Source of the DNA: Pseudomonas izuensis
GTDB lineage: Bacteria; Pseudomonadota; Gammaproteobacteria; Pseudomonadales; Pseudomonadaceae
Assembly: GCF_009861505.1 (NCBI RefSeq)
Contig: NZ_WTFT01000026.1
Span: 124,001-188,000 of the forward strand
Length of the DNA: 64,000 bases
Direction of reading: 5' to 3'
This document shows, in pieces, positions 15,928-24,396 of this stretch (positions are counted from its first letter, which is position 1; every line of letters starts with the position of its first letter). The notes under the pieces were generated by a model. It was given only the letters and a program-made list of their open reading frames with translations. It was not told where the DNA came from and made no database searches. The translations under genes and the position numbers were made by a program.

Positions 15928-16875
15928 ATGCAAATCAAACTCGCCAACCCCCGTGGCTTCTGCGCCGGTGTGGACCGGGCGATCGAAATCGTCAACCGCG
16001 CCCTGGAAGTCTTCGGGCCGCCGATCTATGTGCGCCATGAAGTGGTTCACAACAAATTCGTCGTCGAAGACCTGCGCAACCGCGGTGCGATCTTCGTCGA
16101 GGAGCTGGATCAGGTGCCGGACGATGTGATCGTGATCTTCAGTGCCCACGGCGTTTCCCAGGCCGTGCGCACCGAAGCCGCAGGCCGTGGCCTGAAAGTG
16201 TTCGATGCCACCTGCCCGCTGGTGACCAAGGTGCATATCGAAGTCGCGCGCTACAGCCGCGATGGTCGTGAATGCATCCTCATCGGGCATGCCGGTCACC
16301 CGGAAGTGGAAGGCACCATGGGTCAGTACGATGCCAGTAACGGCGGTGCGATCTATCTGGTCGAAGACGAGAAAGACGTCGCTGAACTGCAAGTGCACAA
16401 CCCCGAAAAACTGGCATTCGTCACCCAGACCACCCTGTCCATGGACGATACCAGCCGCGTCATCGACGCCCTGCGTACGCGTTTTCCGGCCATTGGCGGT
16501 CCGCGCAAGGACGATATTTGCTACGCCACGCAAAACCGTCAGGACGCGGTCAAGCAACTGGCCGACGAATGCGATGTGGTGCTCGTGGTGGGCAGTCCGA
16601 ACAGCTCCAACTCCAATCGCCTGCGAGAACTCGCCGAGCGCATGGCCACCCCGGCCTATCTGATCGACGGAGCCGAAGACCTGCAAAAGAGCTGGTTCGA
16701 AGGTGTCGAGCGCATCGGTATTACGGCTGGTGCCTCCGCTCCGGAAGTCCTGGTGCGTGGCGTGATCCAGCAATTGCAGGCCTGGGGTGCCACCGGTGCA
16801 GACGAACTGGCTGGGCGGGAAGAGAACATCACGTTCTCCATGCCTAAAGAGCTACGCGTTCGTTCCCTCCTCTGA
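15928..16875 (+). CDS. ispH: 4-hydroxy-3-methylbut-2-enyl diphosphate reductase
   Basis: IspH performs the last step of the MEP isoprenoid pathway with a 4Fe-4S cluster. The 315-residue protein shows the three cluster cysteines in PRGFCAGVDRAI (Cys12), DATCPLVTKVH and DICYATQNRQDA, as well as GHAGHPEVEGTMGQ and SPNSSNSNRL. Its last 24 bases overlap the end of fimT on the opposite strand, so the two genes converge without a gap and no terminator is seen between them. Confidence 0.97.
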   Translation: MQIKLANPRGFCAGVDRAIEIVNRALEVFGPPIYVRHEVVHNKFVVEDLRNRGAIFVEELDQVPDDVIVIFSAHGVSQAVRTEAAGRGLKVFDATCPLVTKVHIEVARYSRDGRECILIGHAGHPEVEGTMGQYDASNGGAIYLVEDEKDVAELQVHNPEKLAFVTQTTLSMDDTSRVIDALRTRFPAIGGPRKDDICYATQNRQDAVKQLADECDVVLVVGSPNSSNSNRLRELAERMATPAYLIDGAEDLQKSWFEGVERIGITAGASAPEVLVRGVIQQLQAWGATGADELAGREENITFSMPKELRVRSLL

Positions 16876-17400
16876 GTCTTCTCCTCCCACGCAAAGCGCC
16901 TGTTCAGTCCTTTTGCTGCGCAGGCTGACAATGCCGGTCCGGGCCAGTACCACTTGGTATTGGCTCAAGGACTCCCGGGCTGAGCAAATGTGTAATGTCC
17001 CCGCCTGAAAAGCGCCACTGGGCAGCAATGGCTCGCCCAGACCGCTGAACCTTACAAAACTCCTGACCGGTCTATTACCCACGACAGGCACTCGAGCACT
17101 GCCCTGGTGCTCAACGAGCAGCGGATTGCTGCTGTCCTCATGCCCTTTGCCGTTGATATCCAGAATCATCCGCCAACCCTGAGCCCAGTCGCCGTTTATT
17201 CCGTAAATCACAACGGTCTGGTTTCGGGCAATGGCTTCGCTTCTTGCGCTACGCATTCCGCTGACAAGCGACCTCGCCGCTTCCTCGCGATAGTTCGATT
17301 CCTTGACCGCTGCAAGCGCCGGACTGACCAAATGCAGAACAATCCCGGCAATCGTCAGTCCCATAAGCAGTTCGATCAAGCTGAAGCCTTGCTGATGCAT
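16852..17400 (-). CDS. fimT: FimT-type minor pseudopilin
   Basis: The 182-residue product has a prepilin leader MHQQG followed by FSLIELLMGLTIAGIV, with Glu at position 5 of the mature protein and a GspH/FimT-type globular part (NYREEAARSLVSGMRSARSEAIARNQTV). It is a likely substrate of PilD and minor part of the type IV pilus. I chose the ATG at 17400, preceded by GGGAGGGAG. It converges on and overlaps ispH by 24 bases and is divergent from the fimU operon. Confidence 0.85.
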   Translation of the reverse strand: MHQQGFSLIELLMGLTIAGIVLHLVSPALAAVKESNYREEAARSLVSGMRSARSEAIARNQTVVIYGINGDWAQGWRMILDINGKGHEDSSNPLLVEHQGSARVPVVGNRPVRSFVRFSGLGEPLLPSGAFQAGTLHICSARESLSQYQVVLARTGIVSLRSKRTEQALCVGGEDSEEGTNA

Positions 17401-17530
17401 GGCATCTCCCTCCCTGGAGTGTTGAGCTTCGTGCAATCCGTACACGAGTGATGGCGAAACAGCCTCGCCTTGGCGGTCGAATGTTCTAGCGTGTAAGAGC
17501 AGGTATAGCCGACGGCAACGGAGGGCATCG

Positions 17531-18004
17531 ATGGATCATCGTACAAAAGGTTTCACGCTGATCGAGTTGCTGATCGCCATAGCCGTCTTTCTGGTCCTGA
17601 TCATGCTGGGTGTCCCGGCGTTTACCCGTTCGACGCAAGCCACCAGGGCCGATACCGAGATCGGTGATCTGCAACATGGCCTGAACTTCGCCCGTCTGGA
17701 GGCGATCGACCGGGGGGTGACCACGCGGGTGCGCCCCACGGCAGGCGGCAGTCTCTGGACGGGTGAATTGTCGGTGTATGACGGCACGGGCACCCCGGCC
17801 AATGTATTGCGTGTTATTCCAGCGATGAGCAACGGTGCGACGCTGACGCTAACCTCAGGAGTGACCGCCATTGATTTCAATAGTCTGGGCGGCTTGTCGT
17901 CATCGTCCACGGCGTTGGTGATCAGTTATGTGTCGGGAACGCAAAGCAGGACGCTGAATGTGTGTTTGAACGGACGAATTCTATTGGGTGGAAGTTGCGG
18001 ATGA
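17531..18004 (+). CDS. fimU: Minor pilin FimU
   Basis: The 157-residue pre-pilin starts MDHRTKGFTLIELLIAIAVF: cleavage should follow Gly7, leaving Phe1 and Glu5 in the mature pilin. The rest follows the GspH/FimU pattern (DLQHGLNFARLEAIDRGV) with a C-terminal Cys pair NVCLNGRILLGGSCG. It opens the operon fimU-pilV-pilW-pilX-pilY1-pilE, whose products prime pilus assembly at the tip. Its stop overlaps the pilV start (ATGA). Confidence 0.92.
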   Translation: MDHRTKGFTLIELLIAIAVFLVLIMLGVPAFTRSTQATRADTEIGDLQHGLNFARLEAIDRGVTTRVRPTAGGSLWTGELSVYDGTGTPANVLRVIPAMSNGATLTLTSGVTAIDFNSLGGLSSSSTALVISYVSGTQSRTLNVCLNGRILLGGSCG

Positions 18005-18450
18005 GGCAAGGGAGCAAGGGTGCAGAGGAAGGCATGACGCTGATTGAAGTCCTGGTTGCGTTGTTGATTCTGGGCGTTGGGCTGCTGGGAGCGGCGGCGA
18101 TTCAACTGAATGCGCTGAAGTACACCGACAGTGCGCGCATGACCAGCCAAGCCAGTTTCATCGCCTACGACATGATGGACCGCATTCGCGCCAACGCTGC
18201 CGCCGACTACACTATTACACCGCCGACGTCGGGCAATCCGAGTGTCGCCCGGGACCAGGACCTCTACGATTTCACCAGCAATATCGTCAATTTCGGGGGC
18301 GCTACTGCAACCGGCACCATCGCCCTTTATCAGCGCGTGTACACCATCACCATCACCTGGGACGACTCCCGGGCCGCCAACAACGCCAACGCCCGCCGCA
18401 GTTTTGTGCTCACCAGCCGTGCGACGGCCGATCCGGTGGCGACGCCATGA
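18001..18450 (+). CDS. pilV: Minor pilin PilV
   Basis: The 149-residue protein has a short leader MRQGSKGAEEG followed by MTLIEVLVALLILGVGLLGAAAIQL, the typical PilV helix with Glu5 and a Met first residue. The start at 18001 overlaps the fimU stop by four bases; a longer in-frame start exists inside fimU but would break the leader pattern. The segment DMMDRIRANAAA is typical of PilV. Part of the pilus tip complex. Confidence 0.92.
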   Translation: MRQGSKGAEEGMTLIEVLVALLILGVGLLGAAAIQLNALKYTDSARMTSQASFIAYDMMDRIRANAAADYTITPPTSGNPSVARDQDLYDFTSNIVNFGGATATGTIALYQRVYTITITWDDSRAANNANARRSFVLTSRATADPVATP

Positions 18451-19157
18451 GCCGCCTCCAAAGAGGGTTCGGCCTGATCGAGCTGCTGATCGCCCTGGCC
18501 TTGAGCCTGATCGTGGTGCTGGGCGTGGTGCAGGTTTTCATTGCCGCGAAAAACACTTACGTCAGCCAGAACAGCGCTGCCGCCATGCAGGAAGACGCGC
18601 GTTTCGTGCTGGGCAAAATGATTCAGGAAATCCGCATGGTCGGGATGTTCGGCTGCCTGGGGACGATCACCGATGGGAATACGGGCGGGAGCTTCAATGC
18701 CGCTCAGGTCACGCCGATCAGTTGGGATAACGCTAACCAGAGATTGACCCTGGTGACAGCGGATGTCGGCAGCAATGGCGGGACGCCGACCTGGACCGTG
18801 CTTTCCGATTGTCGAACTACTGCGACGGCTTACTCTGATTTGCGCACGCCCGCTTCGGGACAACTGGCGTTTCCCATCCGGCGGTTGGTTTACAGCCTGA
18901 AGAACGGCCAGCTGACAATGGGTGTCGGCATCGCGCCGATCCCGCAGGTGCTGGTGGATAACGTCAGTGCCTTCAACGTCAGCTTCGGCCTCGCCAGTTC
19001 CGCTACCGATACGGCCACCTCCAGTTACAGCAGCAACCCTTCGGACCCCGCGCGTATCCGCAGCGTGCGTCTGAGCCTGACGCTCAGCGACCCGAACAAC
19101 CGGGTGAGCAATCAAACCTTCAACGTGGTTGCCGCTCTTCGCAACCGCTTGCCGTGA
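18447..19157 (+). CDS. pilW: Minor pilin PilW
   Basis: The 236-residue protein begins MSRLQRGFGLIELLIALALSLIVVLGVVQVF and continues with QNSAAAMQEDARFVLGKMIQEIRMVGMFGC, the PilW signature. Glu5 of the mature helix is present. The start overlaps the pilV stop (ATGA), and its stop precedes pilX by 11 bases. Confidence 0.92.
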   Translation: MSRLQRGFGLIELLIALALSLIVVLGVVQVFIAAKNTYVSQNSAAAMQEDARFVLGKMIQEIRMVGMFGCLGTITDGNTGGSFNAAQVTPISWDNANQRLTLVTADVGSNGGTPTWTVLSDCRTTATAYSDLRTPASGQLAFPIRRLVYSLKNGQLTMGVGIAPIPQVLVDNVSAFNVSFGLASSATDTATSSYSSNPSDPARIRSVRLSLTLSDPNNRVSNQTFNVVAALRNRLP

Positions 19158-19168
19158 GGGGCAGGGCG

Positions 19169-19642
19169 ATGAGTATTTCTTCGGCAGCATCTCAACGCGG
19201 CATGGCGCTACTGGTCAGCCTGGTGTTTTTGTTGCTGCTGACGCTGATCGGCCTTTCCTCGATGCAGAACGCCACCCTGCAAGAAAAAATGGCCGGTAGC
19301 GTGAGCATGCGTAATCAGTCGTTCCAGAGCGCAGAAGCAGCGTTGCGTGTCGGTGAAAGCGCAGTGCAACTGGACACTTACTCATTGGCCGTGTGCAACG
19401 GCACCACCCAATGCGCGCCGCCGGGCGAATCGTCGACCCTCCTCGCCGCCGGCTTCAATGCCAACTCGGGAGTGACCTGGATTGCGTCGGGCAATGGTTT
19501 TTACGGCGTGCAAAACATTGGCACCGCCGTCACCGCCGTGAACGTGCCGAGCAATACCTCGGCAACCTTGTACCGGGTGACCGCCGTGGGTATCGCGGGC
19601 AGCTCTCGCAGCGTGGTGGAGAGCATCTATGCGAAGTACTGA
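19169..19642 (+). CDS. pilX: Minor pilin PilX
   Basis: The 157-residue product has a leader ending SQRG before MALLVSLVFLLLLTLIGLSSMQNATLQEKMAGSV, the PilX N-terminal pattern; like other PilX/GspK proteins it lacks Glu5. I preferred the ATG at 19169, preceded by GAGGGGCAGGG, over a GTG at 19154 that overlaps the pilW stop. Its last 14 bases overlap pilY1. Confidence 0.9.
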   Translation: MSISSAASQRGMALLVSLVFLLLLTLIGLSSMQNATLQEKMAGSVSMRNQSFQSAEAALRVGESAVQLDTYSLAVCNGTTQCAPPGESSTLLAAGFNANSGVTWIASGNGFYGVQNIGTAVTAVNVPSNTSATLYRVTAVGIAGSSRSVVESIYAKY

Positions 19643-22600
19643 ACGGCGCAAGGGGCTTTGGCAGTCATTGGTCGGCGCCGTTCTGGGGTTGTATCTCTCG
19701 GCCCCGGCCTATGCCTTCACGCCTTCGGACTCACCCTTGCTGAGTGCCGCAGCGGTCGCACCCAACGTGATGTTGATGATCGACGATTCCGGGAGCATGA
19801 ATAACATCATCTGGGCGCCGGATTTCGATCCCACGGTCAACCGCGCGCAGATAGCCATATGCAGTTCCAATACCTCATGTATAAGCGGCCAGAATCTGGA
19901 CATGAGTGATACCAATATTTCCCTGTCGAGCTTGAACAGGGGTGGTTGCTCGACCAGTGGCAACTGGTACGGGTTCTATCGGGGGTTCCTGGGGCTGACG
20001 CCCGTTTGCCTCAAGCTGCCTGACCCGGTGGGCAATGAAAACACCCGTTACACCGCCAACTATCTGGCCTATCTGCTGGGCCTGGCCAATGGTTCCAATC
20101 GGGACTTCACCACGGGGGTCAATGCAATCCCCAACGATTACCGCATCAGCGTGGCACAGGACGTTTCTACCAACCTGGTTACCAGCAATCGCACGTTGCG
20201 TATCGGCCTGGCCACGTTCAACCCGCCCGTGAACAACAATCCGGGCAATGGTGGCTTTATTGCCCGGGCGGTCAGCGATCTGTCGGTGGATGCCAACTAC
20301 AACGCGCTGATTGCCTCGATCAACGGCTTGAGTGCCGTGGCCAATACGCCGCTGGCGGAAACCTATTACGAAGTGACTCGCTACATGCGCGGCATGGCGT
20401 CGTACTACAACTCGACACCCTCCACCTACACCAGTCCGATCCAGTATCGCTGCCAGAAAAACTACGGCGTGGTGATTACGGATGGTTTGCCCACCTACGA
20501 CCGGACCTTCCCCACCAATGATCCGCTCGGTGGCACCCGGCTGCCGAACTGGGACGGCAACAGCGCTAACGATGGCGACGATCTCAACGGTGACGGGGAG
20601 GGTGACACGCTGTACCTGGATGACATCGCCAAGTTCGCTTTTGACATCGACATGCGCTCCACCGGGACGGACCTGGCGGGCAAAAGCTGGAACGCCACGG
20701 ACTTTCCCAAGCAGAACATGAACACTTACACCGTCGGTTTTACCGCGACCAATCAGATGTTGTCGGATGCCGCCAGCTACGGTCAGGGCAAGTACTACCA
20801 GGCCACCGACAGTGCCGGGCTTAACGCCGCATTGTCCTCCGCCCTGAGCGACATCACTTCCAAGGCGGGCTCGGGCGGCAGTGGGGTCACCAGCGGGACG
20901 ATTCTCAGCAGCGGCACCCGTTACTTCCAGACCAGTTACGACCCGAAGGACTGGCGTGGCACGATCAAGGCCTTTGGTTTTACCTCCAGTGGCGCGGTCA
21001 ATACCAGTGCGGTGTTGTGGACCACCGATACGGCCATCGTGCCCGGTGCCACGGCGCCGACCTATCAATCGTGGAACAACCAGACCAACAGCCCAGTGAC
21101 ATTGGCTTTCGCCAATTTCTCCACGGCCCAGCAAACTGTCCTCAGCCAGGGCCTGCCCACCGGCATTACCGGCAGTGACTTGGTGGAGTGGAGCAAGGGC
21201 ACCAACAAGACCGGCCTGAAAGTGCGCAGTGCGCTGCTGGGGGACATTATCAACTCGCCGTTGGCCCTGGCGTCCCCGACGGATAAAACCGCCTCCGACC
21301 AGTCGGGCGACACCACTTACAGTACCTACCTGGCCACCAAGGCAGCCAACATGAACACCAGCCTGGTGGTCAACGCCAACGACGGTTTTGTAAACGTCAT
21401 TAATGCCGGCAACGGCACGCGGCGTTACGCTTACATGCCGTCCAGTGTGCTGCCATCGTTGCGCTATATCGCTGATACCGCGTACATCAACGGCGTCAGC
21501 CATAAATTTCTGGTGGACGGGCAGGTGGGTGTGTTCGATGCCCAACTCAGCGGTGCCTGGAAAACCCTCGCGCTCGGCGGGACTGGCGCGGGCGGACGCA
21601 CCTTCTATGCTTTGCAACTGTTCGATGCCTCGGCCGGTAACGTGACCCGGGCGTTATGGGAAGTCAGCGCACCAGCCACGGCCAGTACGGCGAGTCCTTT
21701 CAATGATCTGGGTTATGCCTACGCTCGCCCGGAAGTGGCACGCTTGGCCGACGGTCGATGGGCGGCGTTCATTTCCAACGGCTATGGCAGCAATTCCGGG
21801 GTGGCCGCGTTGTATGTCGTGGACCTGCGCGACGGTTCGCTGATCAGGAAAATCGTTGTCGACAGCACTGAAACCACGAACGGATTGTCCTCGGTGGAAT
21901 TGAAGGTCAACTCGCAGAACGTGGTGCAGGCGGCCTATGGTGGCGATTTGAAAGGTCGCTTGTGGAAGTTCGATCTGAGCAGTACCAGCACCGATAGCTG
22001 GGGGGTGGCGTTTGCCGGCAAGCCCTTGTTTACCGCGGCCGGAGGCGCGACCCAGCCGATTACCGCTCAGCCCTTGCTGGCGGATAACTCGCTGGGTGGC
22101 AAAGAGGTATTTTTCGGCACCGGGAAGTTCAACGAGACTGCGGACAAGACCAACAAGGATATGCAGGCGTTCTATGCGGTGTGGGACGCGGACGGCGGAT
22201 CAGGACAGATCACTGCGTCCAGTTTGCAGGCCCAGGCCGTGACCGGCGTGGTCTCGGGAAGCTCCGGGCAATTCATCACCACCAGCCAGAACGAAGTGAC
22301 CTATCCCGCGGAAAAGGGCTGGTATCTGCCGCTGGTGTATAACAGTGCGCTGACTGGCGAGCGGGTGATCAACCAGGCCAGCCTGGTGCTCGGGCGAATC
22401 GTGTTCACCACGGCCAGCATCGACACCACCGACCCCTGCGCGAGCTTCGGCACCGGCAAACTGGTCGAACTCGATGCGTTCAGCGGTAAGATGCTCAACT
22501 ACGCAGTGCTCGACACCACCGGCGATGGGTTAATCGATAGCACCGACACAGTGTCCAGCGGCGTGGTCTTTACCGGCGGCATTCCGACCCTGAATGCCAT

Positions 22601-22712
22601 CGTCAATGGCGCAGCCCGCAAAATCGTGAACGATTCCAGTGGCAGTATCACCACGCTGGTGGAAAAATCCGGCGGCGGCAGCCGTCGCATCATGTGGCGA
22701 CAAATACAGTAA
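19629..22712 (+). CDS. pilY1: Pilus tip adhesin/regulator PilY1
   Basis: The 1027-residue protein has a signal peptide (about 1-29, ending AYA), an N-terminal von Willebrand A-like domain with a MIDAS motif DDSGSM at about 52-57, and a C-terminal beta-propeller (about 440-1027) of the PilY1 family, with KDWRGTIKAF at its start. A calcium-type loop with D962, D966 and D970 (DTTGDGLID) matches the site needed for pilus extension control in P. aeruginosa. A second Asp-rich stretch lies near residues 310-333. I see no RGD triplet, unlike P. aeruginosa PilY1. It overlaps pilX. Confidence 0.93.
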   Translation: MRSTERRKGLWQSLVGAVLGLYLSAPAYAFTPSDSPLLSAAAVAPNVMLMIDDSGSMNNIIWAPDFDPTVNRAQIAICSSNTSCISGQNLDMSDTNISLSSLNRGGCSTSGNWYGFYRGFLGLTPVCLKLPDPVGNENTRYTANYLAYLLGLANGSNRDFTTGVNAIPNDYRISVAQDVSTNLVTSNRTLRIGLATFNPPVNNNPGNGGFIARAVSDLSVDANYNALIASINGLSAVANTPLAETYYEVTRYMRGMASYYNSTPSTYTSPIQYRCQKNYGVVITDGLPTYDRTFPTNDPLGGTRLPNWDGNSANDGDDLNGDGEGDTLYLDDIAKFAFDIDMRSTGTDLAGKSWNATDFPKQNMNTYTVGFTATNQMLSDAASYGQGKYYQATDSAGLNAALSSALSDITSKAGSGGSGVTSGTILSSGTRYFQTSYDPKDWRGTIKAFGFTSSGAVNTSAVLWTTDTAIVPGATAPTYQSWNNQTNSPVTLAFANFSTAQQTVLSQGLPTGITGSDLVEWSKGTNKTGLKVRSALLGDIINSPLALASPTDKTASDQSGDTTYSTYLATKAANMNTSLVVNANDGFVNVINAGNGTRRYAYMPSSVLPSLRYIADTAYINGVSHKFLVDGQVGVFDAQLSGAWKTLALGGTGAGGRTFYALQLFDASAGNVTRALWEVSAPATASTASPFNDLGYAYARPEVARLADGRWAAFISNGYGSNSGVAALYVVDLRDGSLIRKIVVDSTETTNGLSSVELKVNSQNVVQAAYGGDLKGRLWKFDLSSTSTDSWGVAFAGKPLFTAAGGATQPITAQPLLADNSLGGKEVFFGTGKFNETADKTNKDMQAFYAVWDADGGSGQITASSLQAQAVTGVVSGSSGQFITTSQNEVTYPAEKGWYLPLVYNSALTGERVINQASLVLGRIVFTTASIDTTDPCASFGTGKLVELDAFSGKMLNYAVLDTTGDGLIDSTDTVSSGVVFTGGIPTLNAIVNGAARKIVNDSSGSITTLVEKSGGGSRRIMWRQIQ

Positions 22713-22726
22713 GCGAGAGTTGAGGC

Positions 22727-23128
22727 ATGCACAGATCCAACCGCGGTTTTACCCTGATCGAAATCATGATCGTGATTGCGATCATCGGGATTGTCATGAC
22801 CATCGCTGCCCCGAGCTTCACCGAGTATCTGAAGAAGGGCCGCCGTACTGAAGTGGCCGGTCTGCTTTCCGAACAGGCGCAAATCCTTGAGCGATTCTAT
22901 TCCCAGAAAAACGTCTACACCGGTGCCGCCGGCCTCAGTGCGGGCAATGACTACTACACCCTCACGTCGACCCTGACCGACCAGACCTTCCTGCTGACAG
23001 CGGTGCGTAAGGCTGGCACCAGTATGGCCGCTGACAAGTGCGGTGATTTCACGATCACCAATACCGGTGTCCGCAGCATGGTCAATGCCACCGCCGGCCT
23101 GACCACCAAGGATTGCTGGGGTCGCTGA
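22727..23128 (+). CDS. pilE: Minor pilin PilE
   Basis: The 133-residue prepilin MHRSNRGFTLIEIMIVIAIIGIVMTIAAPSF is cleaved after Gly7 and keeps Glu5. The rest has the PilE pattern EVAGLLSEQAQILERFYSQKNVYTGA and two C-terminal Cys (DKCGDF and KDCWGR). It closes the minor pilin operon, 14 bases after pilY1. A pilY2 gene, found here in P. aeruginosa, is absent. No clear terminator follows. Confidence 0.92.
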   Translation: MHRSNRGFTLIEIMIVIAIIGIVMTIAAPSFTEYLKKGRRTEVAGLLSEQAQILERFYSQKNVYTGAAGLSAGNDYYTLTSTLTDQTFLLTAVRKAGTSMAADKCGDFTITNTGVRSMVNATAGLTTKDCWGR

Positions 23129-23185
23129 GTTTTATTTTTCGGGCGTCTTTTGCGCCCTCTGTCTATTTATCGGTTGGATCAGAAT

Positions 23186-24286
23186 ATGACCAGGCAACAG
23201 CAAGTGGTGATTGTCGGCGGCGGGGTAATCGGTCTGCTGACGGCCTTCAATCTCGCGTCCGAAGTGCAGAGCGTTGTGCTGCTGGACCGTTCGAATGTCG
23301 GTCAGGAGTCGTCCTGGGCGGGGGGTGGCATCGTATCGCCGCTTTATCCATGGCGTTACAACCCGGCGGTCACCGCGCTGGCCCATTGGTCCCAGGATTT
23401 TTATCCACAACTGGGTGAGCGCTTGTTCGCCGCCACCGGGGTCGATCCCGAGGTGCACACCACCGGCCTGTATTGGCTGGATCTGGACGATGAAGCCGAG
23501 GCGCTGGCCTGGGCCGCACGGGAGCAGCGTCCGCTGCGGGCTGTGGATATCTCGGCGGCGCACGATGCGGTGCCGGTGTTGGGCGGCGGTTTTTCCCGTG
23601 CCATCTACATGGCCGACGTAGCCAACGTGCGCAATCCGCGGCTGGTGAAGTCCCTCAAGGCGGCGTTGCTGGCACTGCCGAACGTGACCATTCATGAGCA
23701 GTGTGAAGTCAGCGGGTTTATTCGCGAAGACGAAAAAGTTGTCGGTGTGCAGACTTCCACGGGCGCGATCCGCGGCGACCAAGTGGTCCTGACCGCGGGT
23801 GCCTGGAGCGGGGATCTGCTCAAGACCCTGGGCCTTGAGCTGCCGGTCGAACCCGTAAAAGGGCAGATGATTCTCTACAAGTGCGCAGCGGATTTTCTGC
23901 CGAGCATGGTGTTGGCCAAGGGGCGTTACGCGATTCCACGGCGCGACGGGCACATCCTGATTGGCAGTACGCTGGAGCATGAAGGCTACGACAAGACGCC
24001 AACCGAATCGGCACTGGAAAGCCTCAAGGCCTCGGCGGTGGAGTTGATTCCGGCGTTGGCGAGTGCCGAGGTGGTGGGTCATTGGGCCGGCTTGAGGCCA
24101 GGCTCGCCGGAAGGCATTCCCTACATTGGCCGGGTGCCGGGGTTTGATGGGTTGTGGCTCAACTGTGGGCATTTCCGCAATGGGTTGGTACTGGCGCCGG
24201 CGTCGTGCCAGTTGTTTGCCGATGTGATGCTGGGGCGTGAACCGATTATTGATCCGGCGCCGTATGCGCCGACCGGGCGGATTTGA
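23186..24286 (+). CDS. thiO: FAD-dependent glycine/D-amino acid oxidase ThiO
   Basis: The 366-residue flavoprotein has the dinucleotide-binding motif VIVGGGVIGLLTAF at its N-terminus and the ThiO-type segment SSWAGGGIVSPLYPW, with PVKGQMILYK and GLRPGSPEGIPYIG near the C-terminus. It likely oxidises glycine to the imine used for the thiazole part of thiamine. I chose the ATG at 23186; an in-frame frame to 23150 adds 12 residues without family resemblance. It stands between the minor pilin operon and pilR, convergent with pilR. Confidence 0.88.
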   Translation: MTRQQQVVIVGGGVIGLLTAFNLASEVQSVVLLDRSNVGQESSWAGGGIVSPLYPWRYNPAVTALAHWSQDFYPQLGERLFAATGVDPEVHTTGLYWLDLDDEAEALAWAAREQRPLRAVDISAAHDAVPVLGGGFSRAIYMADVANVRNPRLVKSLKAALLALPNVTIHEQCEVSGFIREDEKVVGVQTSTGAIRGDQVVLTAGAWSGDLLKTLGLELPVEPVKGQMILYKCAADFLPSMVLAKGRYAIPRRDGHILIGSTLEHEGYDKTPTESALESLKASAVELIPALASAEVVGHWAGLRPGSPEGIPYIGRVPGFDGLWLNCGHFRNGLVLAPASCQLFADVMLGREPIIDPAPYAPTGRI

Positions 24287-24314
24287 TTCAAGGTTTGTGG
24301 CGTCTGTCAGATTG

Positions 24315-24392
24315 CCATCGCGAGCAAGCTTTGCTCCCACAGGATTAGTGTCGTGATGCAAACCCTGTGGGAGCAAAGCTTGCTCGCGATGG
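24315..24392. repeat. REP pair in outward orientation
   Basis: Here the arms are reversed relative to the other pairs: CCATCGCGAGCAAGCTTTGC first, then GCAAAGCTTGCTCGCGATGG. It fills the convergent gap between thiO and pilR and may help end both transcripts. Confidence 0.85.
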
Positions 24393-24396
24393 GGCC

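Noticed and set aside
19875..21617. 580-codon open frame antisense to pilY1
   Set aside because: Gly/Val/Arg/His-rich shadow of pilY1 without any recognisable domain.
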